A stretch of DNA of 64,000 bases from Nymphaea colorata (lineage: Eukaryota; Streptophyta; Magnoliopsida; Nymphaeales; Nymphaeaceae), in the NCBI RefSeq assembly GCF_008831285.2, contig NC_045151.1, positions 553,544 to 617,543 on the forward strand. Reading direction: 5' to 3'. The notes under the pieces were generated by a model. The model saw nothing but the letters and a program-made list of their open reading frames with translations. It searched no databases and was not told the origin of the DNA. A program made the position numbers and the translations under genes. This document shows, in pieces, positions 37,201 to 50,074 of this stretch. Numbering within the stretch: the first letter of the stretch is position 1; every line of letters begins with the position of its first letter.

Positions 37201-40200
37201 GAGAGAAAACCATCAAAGCATATAAAGAAAAAAACTATCACTTAAACAAGAGCAAATTTTTATCACAAAATTCTATTATTATGAGCAGTTCATTTCTCTT
37301 GTTTGTGCATTTCTTTTTTATAGTCCAAGTGAGAAAGCCCCTATTGCCAGCCATTGCATGAAAACCCGATTGGTAAGACATTCAAGCCTCCAGGTCCTCA
37401 CCCACCATGAAGTGCATCAAACTTTGACTTGAAGAAAAGGCCATCCACCATGTACTCATAAAATCTAATCATGAAAATGAACCTAATTAAGTAAACACGT
37501 TCAACATGAAAATCCATCCCTAAATCCTTGAACCTCCTTTTTCATTTGCTGTTGAAATCTCTAAATGGTTCCCTTTTCCCTAATTTCCTTTCCCTTCCAC
37601 AAAGATTGTGTGGGGCCTCCGGAGTCTTGAAACTCATTATAGCCTCACTCTCCTACTTTTCTCTCCACCTTGACAACTATTAAGCCTCAAGAATTCTGGG
37701 ACTCCTCAGACAACGCTTAGTTATGTGCTGAAAGTACACCGGCACCTCTCTCTCTCTTTTGAAAAATCGTCTCTCAAAATGGCATTGTGCTTGCTTTTCA
37801 TGGATGGGTTTCTTAGAACCACATTCCAGTGTTTGATGGGCATACAAGGAGAAAAGTTCCAACAACTGGAATTTAATCATCGTTTTGAAATTTTCTAAAA
37901 AAAATGTGGGGGAGTCTTGAATGTTTTAAGGAGTATAACTATTCCTAAACATTCTAAAAGGTAAGGGACGTGGATGCAATTTTTTAAAGCATGTCTCCTT
38001 TTCAAAATTCACACAAAAATCTGGGGATTTCATGAAAATTTCCTTAAACAGGTAGGAAAACATGTTTGATGCTTCTTTTTTCATTTTCGCTTTAATTTTC
38101 CCCCTCTTCTTTCCACCCTTTGAGGGTTTTACTATTCCATCCATCACTCCAGCCTGCTCGAGTGACTGGAAAAGCATTGAAGGGCCACAAAACGGGTGGT
38201 GACTTTTGACCAAGGCACCAAGCTTTAAAGGAGAAAACCCATCGCTGAACCAGGTGATTTTCTGGGTTTTTTTTTTTTCACCATCAGAAAACGATAAACC
38301 AACTAGGCTGTTGGAGAAACCTCTACACCAATGCTGCTGCATCGCCTGTCGCCACAGCAGTCCCTGCACCCAACATATTACAATTTGGTAATTGGGAAAG
38401 GTTTTCTGTTTTTTTTTTTGGCTACCAGAAATAAATGGTGCTGACCTCAATGAGGGCCAGATAACACCGGATTTGGTGCTTCACGCGTTGTTTTCCTTCT
38501 AGATGCTGCCTGGGGTTGGTTGTAGAGGAAGAGAAGCGGGCACTGGCTATGGGAAGACAATGCATTTTTTTTTTTTTGGGTGGGGGGTGTGGGGGGAGTG
38601 AGCAACCTGCAATTGGCAAAAATTTGGTTCTGGAAAGCTCGTCGCACCCCTTTGGGTGGGACAAGATTCCGGAAAAGGCATTCTGATTTTGCTCTAACAG
38701 GCAGGAATCATCTCTAGTGTTTGCTGGAGATGGAATGCAATTTAAAAGTTTGAATTGTTTTCCCTAAGTTACAGTGCATTTTCAGGGCATCAAAACATGC
38801 CTAATTTTTTTCTAAGGGAAAATGTTGTGTTCTGCACAATAAATGTATCTTGGCAACAAATTCAAAATATCATCAGATCTTCCGTTTATTTAGTTTTTGC
38901 CAGTTTCCGCAATATTGTCACAATATTTTGAAAATATCAGCAATACAAGTGACAATGTCAAAGACAACTATGATAATGTTTTAGTTGCTTCAAGACTAAA
39001 ACAAACAAATCAACCTTCAGCCAAAATCTTCAAACTTGAAAGTGAGAGCCACTTCCACTAACATCACCTCAACCAGTTCCTTTTTTGTAATTTAATCTGG
39101 AAGCACCTTTGGCTCACAAAATGACTAAAGAGCAGCATCCAAAACTATTAATGTTAACGAGATAAGACTGAAAAAATTGTAGTGGGAACAAATAGATGAA
39201 CATTTCTAAATTTTCAATCAAGTATTTTTACAATAAAAAAAGTTCACAACCTTGAAGCACCAAACCATAAATATTAGCAAAAAAAACTGGTTAAAGCCTA
39301 AAAACCTGTTGGCGCATCTCCTCAACTGAGAGAAGTCCCAGTTGGCCTCGGTCCCTGCAAGCTTGCCGAAGTTCAGCTTCTGACAATGACTCAATGCCCT
39401 CGGCTTGGATCATCTTATCGTCATTCTTAATCCTGTAGAGACAAGACCACTTTTCATTCAGAAGGTCCCTTGAAATCTAAGTTAAGAGCTTCCTTCGGGA
39501 AATAAAGATAATTCACCAAAGTTGTAAGCAAAAGATTTTGCAAAGTCAGCAGTCACATTTTACATGAGCATGTGAGCATCTGTGTGAGTCTGCACGTATC
39601 TGTGTCTTTCTATGTGCTGAAGAACGACAGCATTTCAGGTGTTCATTCAATAACTCTGAACACTTACCAAGCCAGCCTCTTACGAAGCATGTAACGCAGA
39701 TATGCATCTGTCCCATAAGGGCTGATTCCCATGTACTTGCACATGTTTATTAACCTCGGTCTGCAAGAGATGTAACAAAATCAAATAAGAAATACCCATG
39801 AGGCTGTTGGTAGTCTCATAAATCATGAGAACAGAATCAAGCATCAGATGCAAAAGAATTCATAAAAAGGTGATCAAAGCAGTAACTACCTGCTGATGTT
39901 GTCCAAAGTTAACTCGTCATTGAACAGCTTTGCAAATGCCAATATTTCCTCATTGCTGACATGACCACCAGTCCTAACCTATTCAAACATTTAAATTTGC
40001 ACACAAACAGAATCAAACCACCAATCTAACAGATATACATACAAGGGTTTGCAATAAAATGGCCAATGACAAATACACAAAAAAAGCTTGCCCTTGTTTG
40101 GAAGGTTCATGCACAAAACAATGCCATCAGAGAATAAGGACAATATTAAATTGTTTTTATGCCATGAGAATTAGAATCCACCTTGTTGAGGAATTCATCA

Positions 40201-43200
40201 AGATCCTCCGCTGTCTTCTTAATTTCTCCACTACGAGTTTTTTGTACTTCTTTTGCCATTTCCTTAACTGTGTCTTGTAAGAATTTTGCATATTCGATCC
40301 TTGCATTAAGACGCCTTTTAAGTGCCTCCTGTAACAAGCATGCGATTAGCAACCAAGCTCAGAGGACTCCATATAGCAAGAAAACATAAGCACATTAACA
40401 TGAATTCACATGTAAAATCTAGTCAATAGCCACTACAGAATTTTGTTCCCATAAAAAAGATAAAAAACAGAGAGAAAGTCTCAGAAATGTGAGCCAAAAT
40501 GTGCATGAGGAAACCAGAACCGTACTTTCCCTGCATTCAACATTTTGATTTCTCTTCTTTTATTTTAATGAAAATCACATTTCCGTGTAGAAAACGTAAT
40601 TGAATATTAAAGCATTTGCTAAAGTGTGTGCGAGTGTTTACAAGTCTGAAATGTTTATAGCACTCATTAGGCATCTGTAACTTGTATGAAGTGATAAATA
40701 ATCATATACAATACTATCACACTGATCACTATAGATAGAACAAAGAATGTTGAACACATGTAGGAAACAACCTACGCTTCCTTGAAATTGTTAGTGGTGT
40801 CTCACCATGAAAACAACATAGACATTAACATACATAGACATTTACAACAACAATTTCAAGAAAAAACATTGTCTGCCAGTGAAAGATTGGATGGATATTG
40901 CTCAGCTTCACCACTAATGGAGTAAAGACCTGTGATTAATGACACAAGAACATAGACTAAACAAAGAGTCACTGGATTTTCTAAAGAGCTCCACAAAGCA
41001 GAAGCGAAGTGAAAAGCTGGACCAAAAGAAACAACATTGCAACAAGTAGAAGGTTGATATGCAGAGTAAGATAAGGCAACCATGCTTGATGCTGCCCACT
41101 TGTCAGAGAATGTGATAACTATCCATGGCCTTGGTAACACATGCAATAGGTTAATAAGGCTTTAAACTTAACATGAGCTCCAACCAACCTTGAATACCTG
41201 TTCCTGTGATTGGCTTCTTCAAGCTTAAGCTAACACAATAAAAAAACCAAAAAGTTGGTTGTTTATGTTTATTGGAGATAAAGGGACAGGCTTTAAGGAA
41301 TTTTACTGCAAAAGAAGAGTTCATTTTCCCTCTCTGTACTTATTGCGTTTTCTAATAAGAAAAAACTTGAACAAAAATCAATCAGTAGATTACTTTATTA
41401 AAGTATCTAAAGTGGTCCTGTGTAAGTCAACTTTAAGACATCTGAATCATCTGATAATTGATATTATCGACAGGGTCGAAATGCCATGTATTATTTCATT
41501 GTGGACTTTGTGTCAAGCAGTTTACTTATAATAAACTGACTCCCTATTTTTCCTCATTCTACATTCAGTTCCTGCTCTCAACTTCCTACCGCTCCTATTT
41601 GTATTTTTCTTTCCCATACACAAGTAAGCACATTGTCTTTTGTAATTGGATAATGTTTTACATTAGAAGGAGACAAAATGACCAGAAACCACCAGCTAAT
41701 ATTTCAATCAACCATGTGAAGATTTCCAATGTTTTCAGACACCTTGAGCCCTTGACATATGTCCAATGCATCAAATAAAATAATAGAAAAGTCCTCTGCG
41801 CAGTTTATTAACAAGCACACACGATTGCAAAGCTGGTGCCATCAAGCCACTGCATTTTGGACTACAATTTCGCAGACCCCATCAGCAACATCCCAAGAGA
41901 TTCAGCAAGATCAGCCTTCAAATAGGCACCTGGAAGAGATTTTCGGCCTTTCTGAGTAGGCCAGGTTCAATCTCAAGTTCTCTATTCAACAGAAAGCCTA
42001 GTTCAATTCAGCTAATAATAAATATTAAGTGACAAGAGTCAGGGTAGAGTTCTTATCCATCCAAAACACACTTGGGCAAAAAAATGAAAAGGGAGTAAAA
42101 CAGTGAGCAAAGGACTCTAAACCTCTCAGGAAGAAAAAAATGAATTGATTTTAATAGAATAAGTTGCTTGTACTCTTGCTTGAGAAGGGATGTCAATATT
42201 TGGCTTGAGGTCATCCTGGCTAATTTGAAGCTGATCAGTCTGATAACTTGATAAGTAAATATGCAGAATCAAAATATTAGTCAGACCTGGAATTTTTATG
42301 TTGGCATGAAAAGTTTACTTGAATCTGAATTTGATTTAGAAGCTAGTTGACTGAATCTGACCTGCTTACCTTTCTAGCCTGTTTCGAACAATAATAATTG
42401 CTAATATCTACTTATTGCCTAGAGACATTAATTAGCCCTCAAGCTGAACACTTAATTCATGGACTTTTGAGCAAAGCTCCCAATGTTCCAGCTAATATCA
42501 GAATGCTGCCCTGGCCATTTTACTGGATATATATCCTGATGCATTGTAAATTTTACCACCTACAGAACCAGAGACTACAATCTATCCATTTTTCAAGTAC
42601 ATAGATACGCATGTGTGCATACACAGAAACATGTGTATCAGTATATTCATAGTCTCATACATATATATGTTTCCTAATTGGGGGTGGCCAAACAATTTGG
42701 TTCCATGAGGTCGATTTTGCGATTCACCATAATTATCAAGAAAAAAAAATTCAGAACTTTTCTTATAAGAAGTCTTAACCAGTTATGATTCTAGTGAGAA
42801 GGCTGTACCTACAACATAAGGATTGTCTAAGGAAGTTGTTGCACCCATACCACAACTGCATTGGGTGGTGGTGCATGTATTGGTGCAGCTCCAATTCACC
42901 AAATTGGTTACCCTTGTAGAATGCAGCCAAGCGCGTCCATCTGAACATATAGATACCTTTATGCACACTGGACTCAACATTGACCCAAGTTAGGTGATAT
43001 CAAATGAGTCATAAACTCATATAATCATATATTATTTCTGCTACGTAGCATTTCTAGATTTTGCTTTGCTTGATATGAAAAATTATGGAATGGTTCATTA
43101 TTGATTGACTTTTTTCATAAATTGATAGTTTCATGTCAACTAAATGTTTAATTTCTAAACTGACAATAGAATTGATGCTTTTAGATTTAATTTTAGTCTA

Positions 43201-44795
43201 ATCATTTTTAGCATTTATTAGTTACCGAGCAACAATTGTTACCTTATTGCCATAATGTACGATCAAAGTTTCTCCTAGTCAATAGGTGTGCTCCATGCCA
43301 GCACCAAGAATTCTTAAGCTGTTTACATAAATGCACTAAAGGTTGGGGGGTGAGAATTCAGTCTACAGATGGACAACCCGATAAAAAATTCATGATAAAG
43401 AGAAAATAGCTCAACTTAGTTGCAAAAAATTGGAGAAATCAAATAGTTCACAGTTCCAATTCTTTTTCCAGTTTCCACTGATGGTTTCATGTAGCATAAT
43501 AGAAATTAGAAAGAGAGAAATAAAGCAAGGATGACGCAAGAAAACTTATTGGCTCAGAAAAATATGAACAGAATAGAATAACATACTAATCAGCAGAATT
43601 AACATTTTCATACTTTTTACTTGCTTCAAAATGAGCATAGCTTCTAAAAAAGACAATAATAAGAGACATCAACTAGCTAAACAAAACTCCTCCCCACATT
43701 GTACACTTCATTGGCTCTTAGGACCTGCCTGTACTTATATTTGATCCAGAAGGTGTTTGAGTTTTCAAGAAGATCTCTCAATAAGTACCTGTTCTTTCAT
43801 TTTGTCCTGGAACGTAGACGGTAACATGTTTGGAAATACTTTCAGAAACACCGGCAGCAAGAACTCCATGAATGGAACTATAATAAATACTGCAAATGGA
43901 ACTAGCCTGAAAATGTCAGCTGTAGTTCTGGTTAGCTGCTGCCTTTCCCTTCTTGAAAGGTTTCTTCCACCAGCAAGCTTCAAAAGCAGTCTTGAACAAA
44001 TCCTAACATCAGCCCAAAGTAGCTTTGTTCCAAGCCAATAGTGTTGGAGAGCTTCCCAAAATTCATTCTTCCAATGAACCAGTTTCTTAGCCCAGTCTTC
44101 CCTGAAAGAAAGAATAGAAAATCAAGCAAAACAAATAGTCCCTTCAATCTTTGATCAGCTGAATATTAGGAGGTGACAGCAGCAGACAATATTAGCAATA
44201 ACCTGCTCATAGAAGCAACTGCACGTAATGCAGGTCCAACTCCCAGAAGAACAGCCCATACCCTCTCTATAGGAGATTTTGCTTTCTTCTGTGATTCTTG
44301 GAACTGCTTAGCTTTGGCTTTTGCAGAACTCAGACCCTCAACTGCCTGATCGCATTCCTCTGGTGATGCCTCCTTTATTTGCTTCTTGGTCTGCTCTTCA
44401 TTAGGTTCAACCCCAGAATCAATGCTAGGTTCCTTGACTGTAGCTGTTGAAGCAGTGCGTAAAGATTGTGACATCCACCTGACTCCCAAGGGAAGCATCA
44501 ATCCTGTTCTTCCATTCCCAGGGCCAATTTTTGATATAAAATAATGATCTGAACTCCATAATTGTTTTGTGGGTGAATCAAGGAGCCTCCCAGCAATGCC
44601 CAGTTCCACAACCTTCACCACCCTTTCATTGTTTTCCTCTCCAGGTGACGGGCCAGAGACACATTCAGGGCCATTTGAGCATTGAGAGAAAAGTGGCGGG
44701 TTGCATAAATTCGAATAACTAGAAACTGAAATGCAAGACAACTTCAGACGATCTAGAACAAACTTTCTGCTTCTAATTAATGCAACAGAAGCCAT
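34216..44795 (-). CDS. LETM1: Mitochondrial LETM1 protein with EF-hand, 756 aa, 14 coding exons
   Basis: LETM1 acts at the inner mitochondrial membrane in cation/proton exchange and ribosome association. Exons: 44795-44203, 44101-43789, 40328-40182, 39978-39890, 39760-39668, 39432-39306, 37058-36994, 36906-36732, 36557-36366, 36282-36235, 35886-35740, 35384-35302, 34510-34395 and 34298-34216. All phases agree (2271 nt, ATG to stop). Residues 1 to about 100 are presequence-like. The LETM1 core starts SREDWAKKLVHWKNEFW, followed by LLKLAGGRNLSRRERQQL and one membrane span (about 263-287). The ribosome-binding-like region follows (CKYMGISPYGTDAYLRYML, LSEAELRQACRDRG), then LNHSVPSSLLILSRAFTV. 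A Glu-rich coiled-coil stretch lies in exons 8-9. Exon boundary 12/13 carries a complete EF-hand loop, DRDYDGKVTPEE (about 690-701). Length fits plant LETM1 (about 750 aa). Exon 14 (EGKILVEDIV) resembles a second, incomplete hand. Confidence 0.96.
34299..44202. other. LETM1 introns
   Basis: The largest are intron 2 (40329-43788, 3.5 kb) and intron 6 (37059-39305, 2.2 kb). Intron 6 contains a block of higher GC content (about 37560-38700) with a long minus-strand open frame (37926-38342 from ATG, 138 codons). That block may be an inserted element, but I saw no terminal repeats. Intron 2 shows no recognised element. The others are short and AT-rich. Confidence 0.55.
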
Positions 44796-46690
44796 TGTGA
44801 ATTCTTCCCTTTGACTTGTCTAGGAGATGAACAATGGACATATCTTTCAGGCACTGTCAATCTGCTATATCCATGGAAAACACCACATGAAAAACATGAA
44901 ACGAACATATCAGACAAAAATCAGACTTCCAAGTCAAACAACAGGAAAAAATCCTTCTCCTCTTTAGAGGTTGTCTTTTATATGAGACAAGCAGCAAAAA
45001 TCAGCAGGAGGTGCATGATGAGGACAAAAGAACCAACTAACAAATTGGCTGCTTTCAGAAACAAAAAATAACCAAGGTGGAGAAGAGAAACCTAATTAAA
45101 TAAGACCAAAAAGTTAAAGAATCCTAATTTTCCACCACTTCAAGCAATCTATGTAACCGGCAACCTTCATAGCAAAAAAAAAAAAAGAAAAGATAAAAGA
45201 TATCAGAAATAGATTAAAATGAAATATCTCTTCATTTCCAAACAAGTGTATTGGAAACAAAATACAAGCAAGACCATAGTAATTTTCTCATGTCCAGTGA
45301 TAATTCCAAGAATACCATGTATTACACCGATAGTATAAGCTGGACCCAAAATGGCAACAATATCACCGAGATATTTTTCTAGTTATTGGTAATATTAGGG
45401 ACCGTCATCCAAGATCAAAAGCCGAATGTGGAGAGTTTCATAAAGATGACATCAAATTACCATATAACTCGTGCATTATTAAAAAAACATAAACACAGAT
45501 CACATCGTCACACCTGACCACAGGAAAGTTGAACTCAACATAGGTGATACAGTAGAAGTTATCAGAGATAGGTAACAGGTAGTAGTCCTTGATAGCTCAA
45601 CCTTCACATCAGGTCGAATTTAATTTTTCCAAATTTCAACCGTAGACATTGTCGACTCCCCCATTTAAACCTTAAAAGAGGCCAAAATATCCATCTATCG
45701 GTAATCTCCAAACGTAAAAATGATTGCATCGACAACCTTTCAGGTGATAAACTTTTCTTTATTTGACGAGCCAACAATTTTAAAGCAAACACAGAGAAAC
45801 ATGACAAGCGAATGCTTCTTCATCCCTTTTTCCTGAAAAAATGGGAAAAATAATTGGATCTGTAGACGTCTGAGCTTCTCTTTTCTAAGTGAAAGATTTC
45901 GTAGAATAGAAACGGCCATCCCTTGCTGCGATGGTATCGATACGAGGCTGAAGATCCAGCTGACTCCGGCTCTTTGACGAAACAATGGAATTTATCGTCC
46001 ATCGAATACATAGGTTCCTACTCGTGGTGGTCTCTGAAATCGACTCACGTGAAAACTGGAGTCTTCGAAACTAATCTCGCCATGAGTGAGTCATTTACAG
46101 CAGCACGTGGGAAGGAGTCAGCTTTCTCGATGACATGAAAGAAGGGATGTCACAGCCACAGCAGAGGTGTGCGAAGGGATATTTGGTAAAACAACAAAAA
46201 AATGGCTGCCGCCAACTATAACAAAAACAAACTGGGGGAACAAAGGAACGTAAAATCAATAAACCATGCAACCATTAAAACTCAACAAACCTAAAGCGAT
46301 ACAGAAACCAACCGCACGACGAGGACTAAAGCTGATCCAAAATAATTAATCAAGAATGAGTAAGGAAAAATAAATTCAAAATCAATCATCTCGTCCTTAA
46401 GAAGCTATACAGAGCTGACGGAGAGCAATAAAATCGGTAGAAGAAATCTCCAAAACTTATCTAATTCAAATTCCCTCGCCCCAACCAAACCCTCGCAAAA
46501 ACCCCCTCCTCCTCCTCGCATCCAACTCTGAAACCGAGTAAAAAACACAAAAAAAATGGACTAAAGAAACACATAAGGAGACCAAATAAGCATGTTACCT
46601 TCCATATTGGAATCCCCAGCCTGCCTCAACCTCCCTTCTTCCCCTCTCTCTCACTCTCCCCCCTCTCTCTCTTTCTAGTCTCTTCCCTGT
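44796..46690 (-). promoter_or_regulatory. Probable LETM1 5' leader with intron
   Basis: Upstream of the start codon, minus-strand TCATCTCCTAG at 44820 looks like an acceptor. A CT/GA-rich GC-containing block at 46600-46690 ends in a donor-like GGAAG|GTAACATG at 46599. I infer a non-coding first exon (46599 to about 46690), a 1.8-kb leader intron and a 24-nt second leader piece (44796-44819). Leader introns are common in plant housekeeping genes. If correct, a short upstream ORF crosses the splice junction; see findings. No transcript evidence is available here. Confidence 0.45.
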
Positions 46691-47254
46691 GAGTCCGGAG
46701 CTTGTTAGGCGAAGGTGGAATGCCGTCGCCGATGACTTTTTTTTGGGGGCCAGAAAGTCGGAGCATTCCAGGAACCGGATCCAAATCAATGCCACTTCGC
46801 TACTGATCCATATAGTTTGCTTGGACGAGTTTCTTGACTCGAATCGTTTTCTAAATTTTCTGAATCGGATAAACACTGTACACGAGTATTTGTGAAAACT
46901 GGAAGAGAATGCTCTAAGAGCCATGATTGATGGCTGTTTGGTATAGCTTGGTATAGCTAGAGTAATTTGATTCATGTGAGCACTATGTCTCATTTGATTC
47001 CTGTGAGCACTATGTCTTTGTGTCTTAAGCTCTAAAGTATGGTATTCGAGTTAAAATGTGCACTGCTGTCATCGCTAACACCCATATAGTTAGGAACCAT
47101 GAACCCAAGATAATGGTCAGGGGGTCATTTGGATGCACGTTGAAAACCGTAAGAAATTTTTTATGTAAGGAACTGAATTACAGTTTCTAAATTTCGACTA
47201 GAACCGAAATATTATTTTTTTAAATTTTTTATATAAAAGAATGAACAAAAATTT

Positions 47255-47304
<50 letters not shown>

Positions 47305-48025
47305 TTAAGGTAAAACTAAGGACCAAGCGAGCCCTACCTTGGAGAAGGAGGTTTTTTGAGGTTTTGTTGTTGCAAGTATTATTTGTCTGTTGGATGAAAT
47401 GGGTAGAAGATATCAAATAGATTGGCGTACTTTTCATTTACATATTGGGTTGTGTAAATTATTTTATTAATTTTAAGCAGGCAATTGTGATTTTTTGAGC
47501 TCGCTTTTTACAAATTCATCAAAATTTAAATGAATACATTCTTAAACTCCTCTACAACTAATATCGCCGCCTTTCCCATATGAATAAGCTGCCAGTTTAT
47601 AAAATCATATGTCACAGGCAGATGATATTTGACAAATATCAGCGTTTTTCTTTTTTTTTTCTGATGCGTCAAGCATGGTTTTGAATTGGTAATAAAAAAA
47701 ATTAAAAAAAATTAAATCTCTTTCTCTCTCTCACACATCGAATCTCGGAAGAATATGCTCTCATGTCTGGATCCGGAGCAACTTGAAGATTGTGGGCCAT
47801 GTCCGGTCCCCTATTTTGTAGGGAAGTGTGAAAGCCACTTGCTGATTTTGCTTATAAAATAATTGAATCTTTTGCCTCAAAGGAACATATCACAATCGAG
47901 CGTTAAAGTGGTTCACATTTAAGGAATTATAAGTTTTAATTCAGTGATTGTGATGTGTTATTTTTCTGCACTCCAAATGGTAATAAGACATATATATTAC
48001 AAATTAGGACAACAAAAGATTACGA
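46691..48025. other. Intergenic beyond LETM1
   Basis: Positions 46976-47028 hold a 28-bp near-duplicate (TGTGAGCACTATGTC twice). An (AT)n tract is at 47259-47300. Nothing else could be assigned. Confidence 0.6.
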
Positions 48026-48443
48026 ATGTCAACGGATCAGATTTAGATCAGATATATTTTTTCATATCTACTTTTTTGGATATTCATATATTCCAATTTA
48101 AATAAACAAAAAGACCTGTCCAAACCCCAATCTGAAATTCAATTTTACAATCCAAATCCAAATTTTATATACATCTGAATTCGAATCCAAATTTTGAACC
48201 AAATTTTGTCAATTTTCAAAATGTAATAGCCTTAGATACATGATACTTGTCTAAAAATGAATCAAATCTGAATCCATATCCGAATCTGATTGGATATTTA
48301 AATATATCTGAATCTGATCAGATGTCATTTATTAAATGTGAATCCAACCCGATTTCTTAATTGGATATTAAATTTTTTTCCATGTCCAATTTTTTTTATC
48401 GGTTTGGTCAGATATCCGATTCAAATCGGATATATTGACATAC
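48026..48443. mobile_element. Putative TIR element built of GGATATTTGAATC-like words
   Basis: The left end reads AATGTCAACGGATCAGATTT. The right end, reverse complemented, reads TATGTCAATATATCCGATTT. The interior is made of recurring AATCTGAAT, GATCAGAT and TTGGATATT words in both orientations. About 62701-63060 looks related in word content. The superfamily is not clear to me. Confidence 0.45.
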
Positions 48444-48924
48444 CTACCAACAATGCTTTCCTCCCCCTCAGTCTATTTCTTTGTTGCAATAAGGGTTGCA
48501 AACTAACAGCTCTCACCTCTCTCTCTCCCTCCTTAAAAATTTTTGTTAACGTATTGTTAAATAGATTAATTTTTTTCTTGACATTTTTGCTTTTGACATA
48601 CTTTACTTTCTTTCTTGTTGTGATATTCTAATTTTTCATCTGTCATTGTATGTCCAAGTAGCCTGCTATAAGCAAAGTCGTAATCCTTTTAATTTTTTCT
48701 TATTTTACCTTTAGATTCAGGTGATTTTCTGTTATATAGTGTTAGGTAATAGTTTATGAACTGTTTATAAGTTATAAACAATGATCAATACGAGTTAAAT
48801 GTGCTCTTTTATATGTAAAATGGAGCAAATTGTCATGCTTCTCGAAACAAACTTGGATTTAGTGAAAAGAGTACATGCCAAGCCGAAACTAGATTACATT
48901 AGATACTAGCTACTTCTCACTAAT

Positions 48925-49108
48925 GAAGACATTTGGTAACAGGGGATGCTGTATTACCTGAAATATAATGTTTCATGAATCTATCCATGTTATGGTTATA
49001 ATGTTATATGAATGTGTCCATTTTATGAATATGCTTGAAAAAAAAATGGACATATTCATGAAACATTATATTCCGGACAATTTGTCCGCCCCTATTAGCA
49101 AATGCCTC
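48925..49108. mobile_element. Foldback (MITE-like) element, 184 bp
   Basis: Positions 48962-48980 (AATATAATGTTTCATGAAT) are the exact reverse complement of 49054-49072. Outside this perfect 19-bp core the arms continue to match imperfectly out to GAAGACATTTGGTAACAGGGG on the left and CCCCTATTAGCAAATGCCTC on the right. Nearly the whole element can fold into one hairpin. No target duplication was identified. Confidence 0.65.
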
Positions 49109-49390
49109 TATAGATGCACTTAACAGTGACCTACTTCTTCACATTAGTCATGCCCTAAATGAAATTATTGAGGAATAAGTGATATTGATTTTTATATACT
49201 AGCTAATCTAGCACGCGTGCACACACACACACACATATATATATAGAATGATTAGAGTCATCTTTTAATCTAATCAAGACGGTCTGATTCAACATAATAG
49301 ACAGTTAAAAAAAAAAAAAGACATCTTTGACATCTATTTTTAATTTTTATATTTTTCTTCATGTTTTTCTCTCAACCATCAATCTGTATC

Positions 49391-49505
49391 AGATGGACAC
49401 CCCTTGTTAGATAGCTAGTTAACTCTGAATAGCTATAGTTATCATTCACTTACTCTTATATATATATATATATATATTCTGAATAGCTATAGTTACCATT
49501 CATTT

Positions 49506-49579
<74 letters not shown>

Positions 49580-49680
49580 TATATCATATGGATACCCCTT
49601 GTTAGATAGCTGGTTAATTCTTAATAGCTATAGTTACCATTCACTTACTCTTTATATATATATATAGCCCGGTGTTAGGC
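49391..49680 (+). repeat. Triplicated block separated by (AT)n and (GTAT)n tracts
   Basis: AATAGCTATAGTTA(T/C)CATTCA occurs at about 49427, 49482 and 49622. The first and third copies also share CCCCTTGTTAGATAGCT. The copies are separated by (AT)n at 49458-49476 and by (AT)n(GTAT)n at 49509-49580. This suggests slippage or unequal exchange seeded by the simple repeats. Confidence 0.85.
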
Positions 49681-50074
49681 TGGAATATCTGAGGCGCTCT
49701 GCCTAAGTTTGGTTTTCGTTTGTTCAATCACTTCCTCAAGTGCAAATATTCAAGAGATTAAATGTAGCATACACCTATGCAAACATGAGATCGTTTTAGC
49801 CATCTCTTCAAGGCAGCTTTTTTTTTTTTTTGGGTAAAATTTTCAACTCAGAATCTTGATGATAGTAGCCATTAACGTTTGTTCTCAGTTGCTTAGCTTA
49901 GGTGACATTTTGTAATTGTTCAACAGGCAGCACTTGAAGGAGAGTTTGCGGATAACAGTTTCTTCTTTTTGAACAAACTTTCCATCAATTGAGAAAAGAA
50001 AAAAAAAATCTAACATCAATAAGTTTTCATTTGCACTCATAAGTGCTCTTCAATGTCTTCATTGATCTTCATGA

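Noticed and set aside
46595-46993. 132-codon minus-strand open frame upstream of LETM1
   Set aside because: Its 3' half is GA/CT-rich leader-like DNA (RERERGGRVRERG) and it lacks any recognised domain; more likely untranslated leader and promoter.
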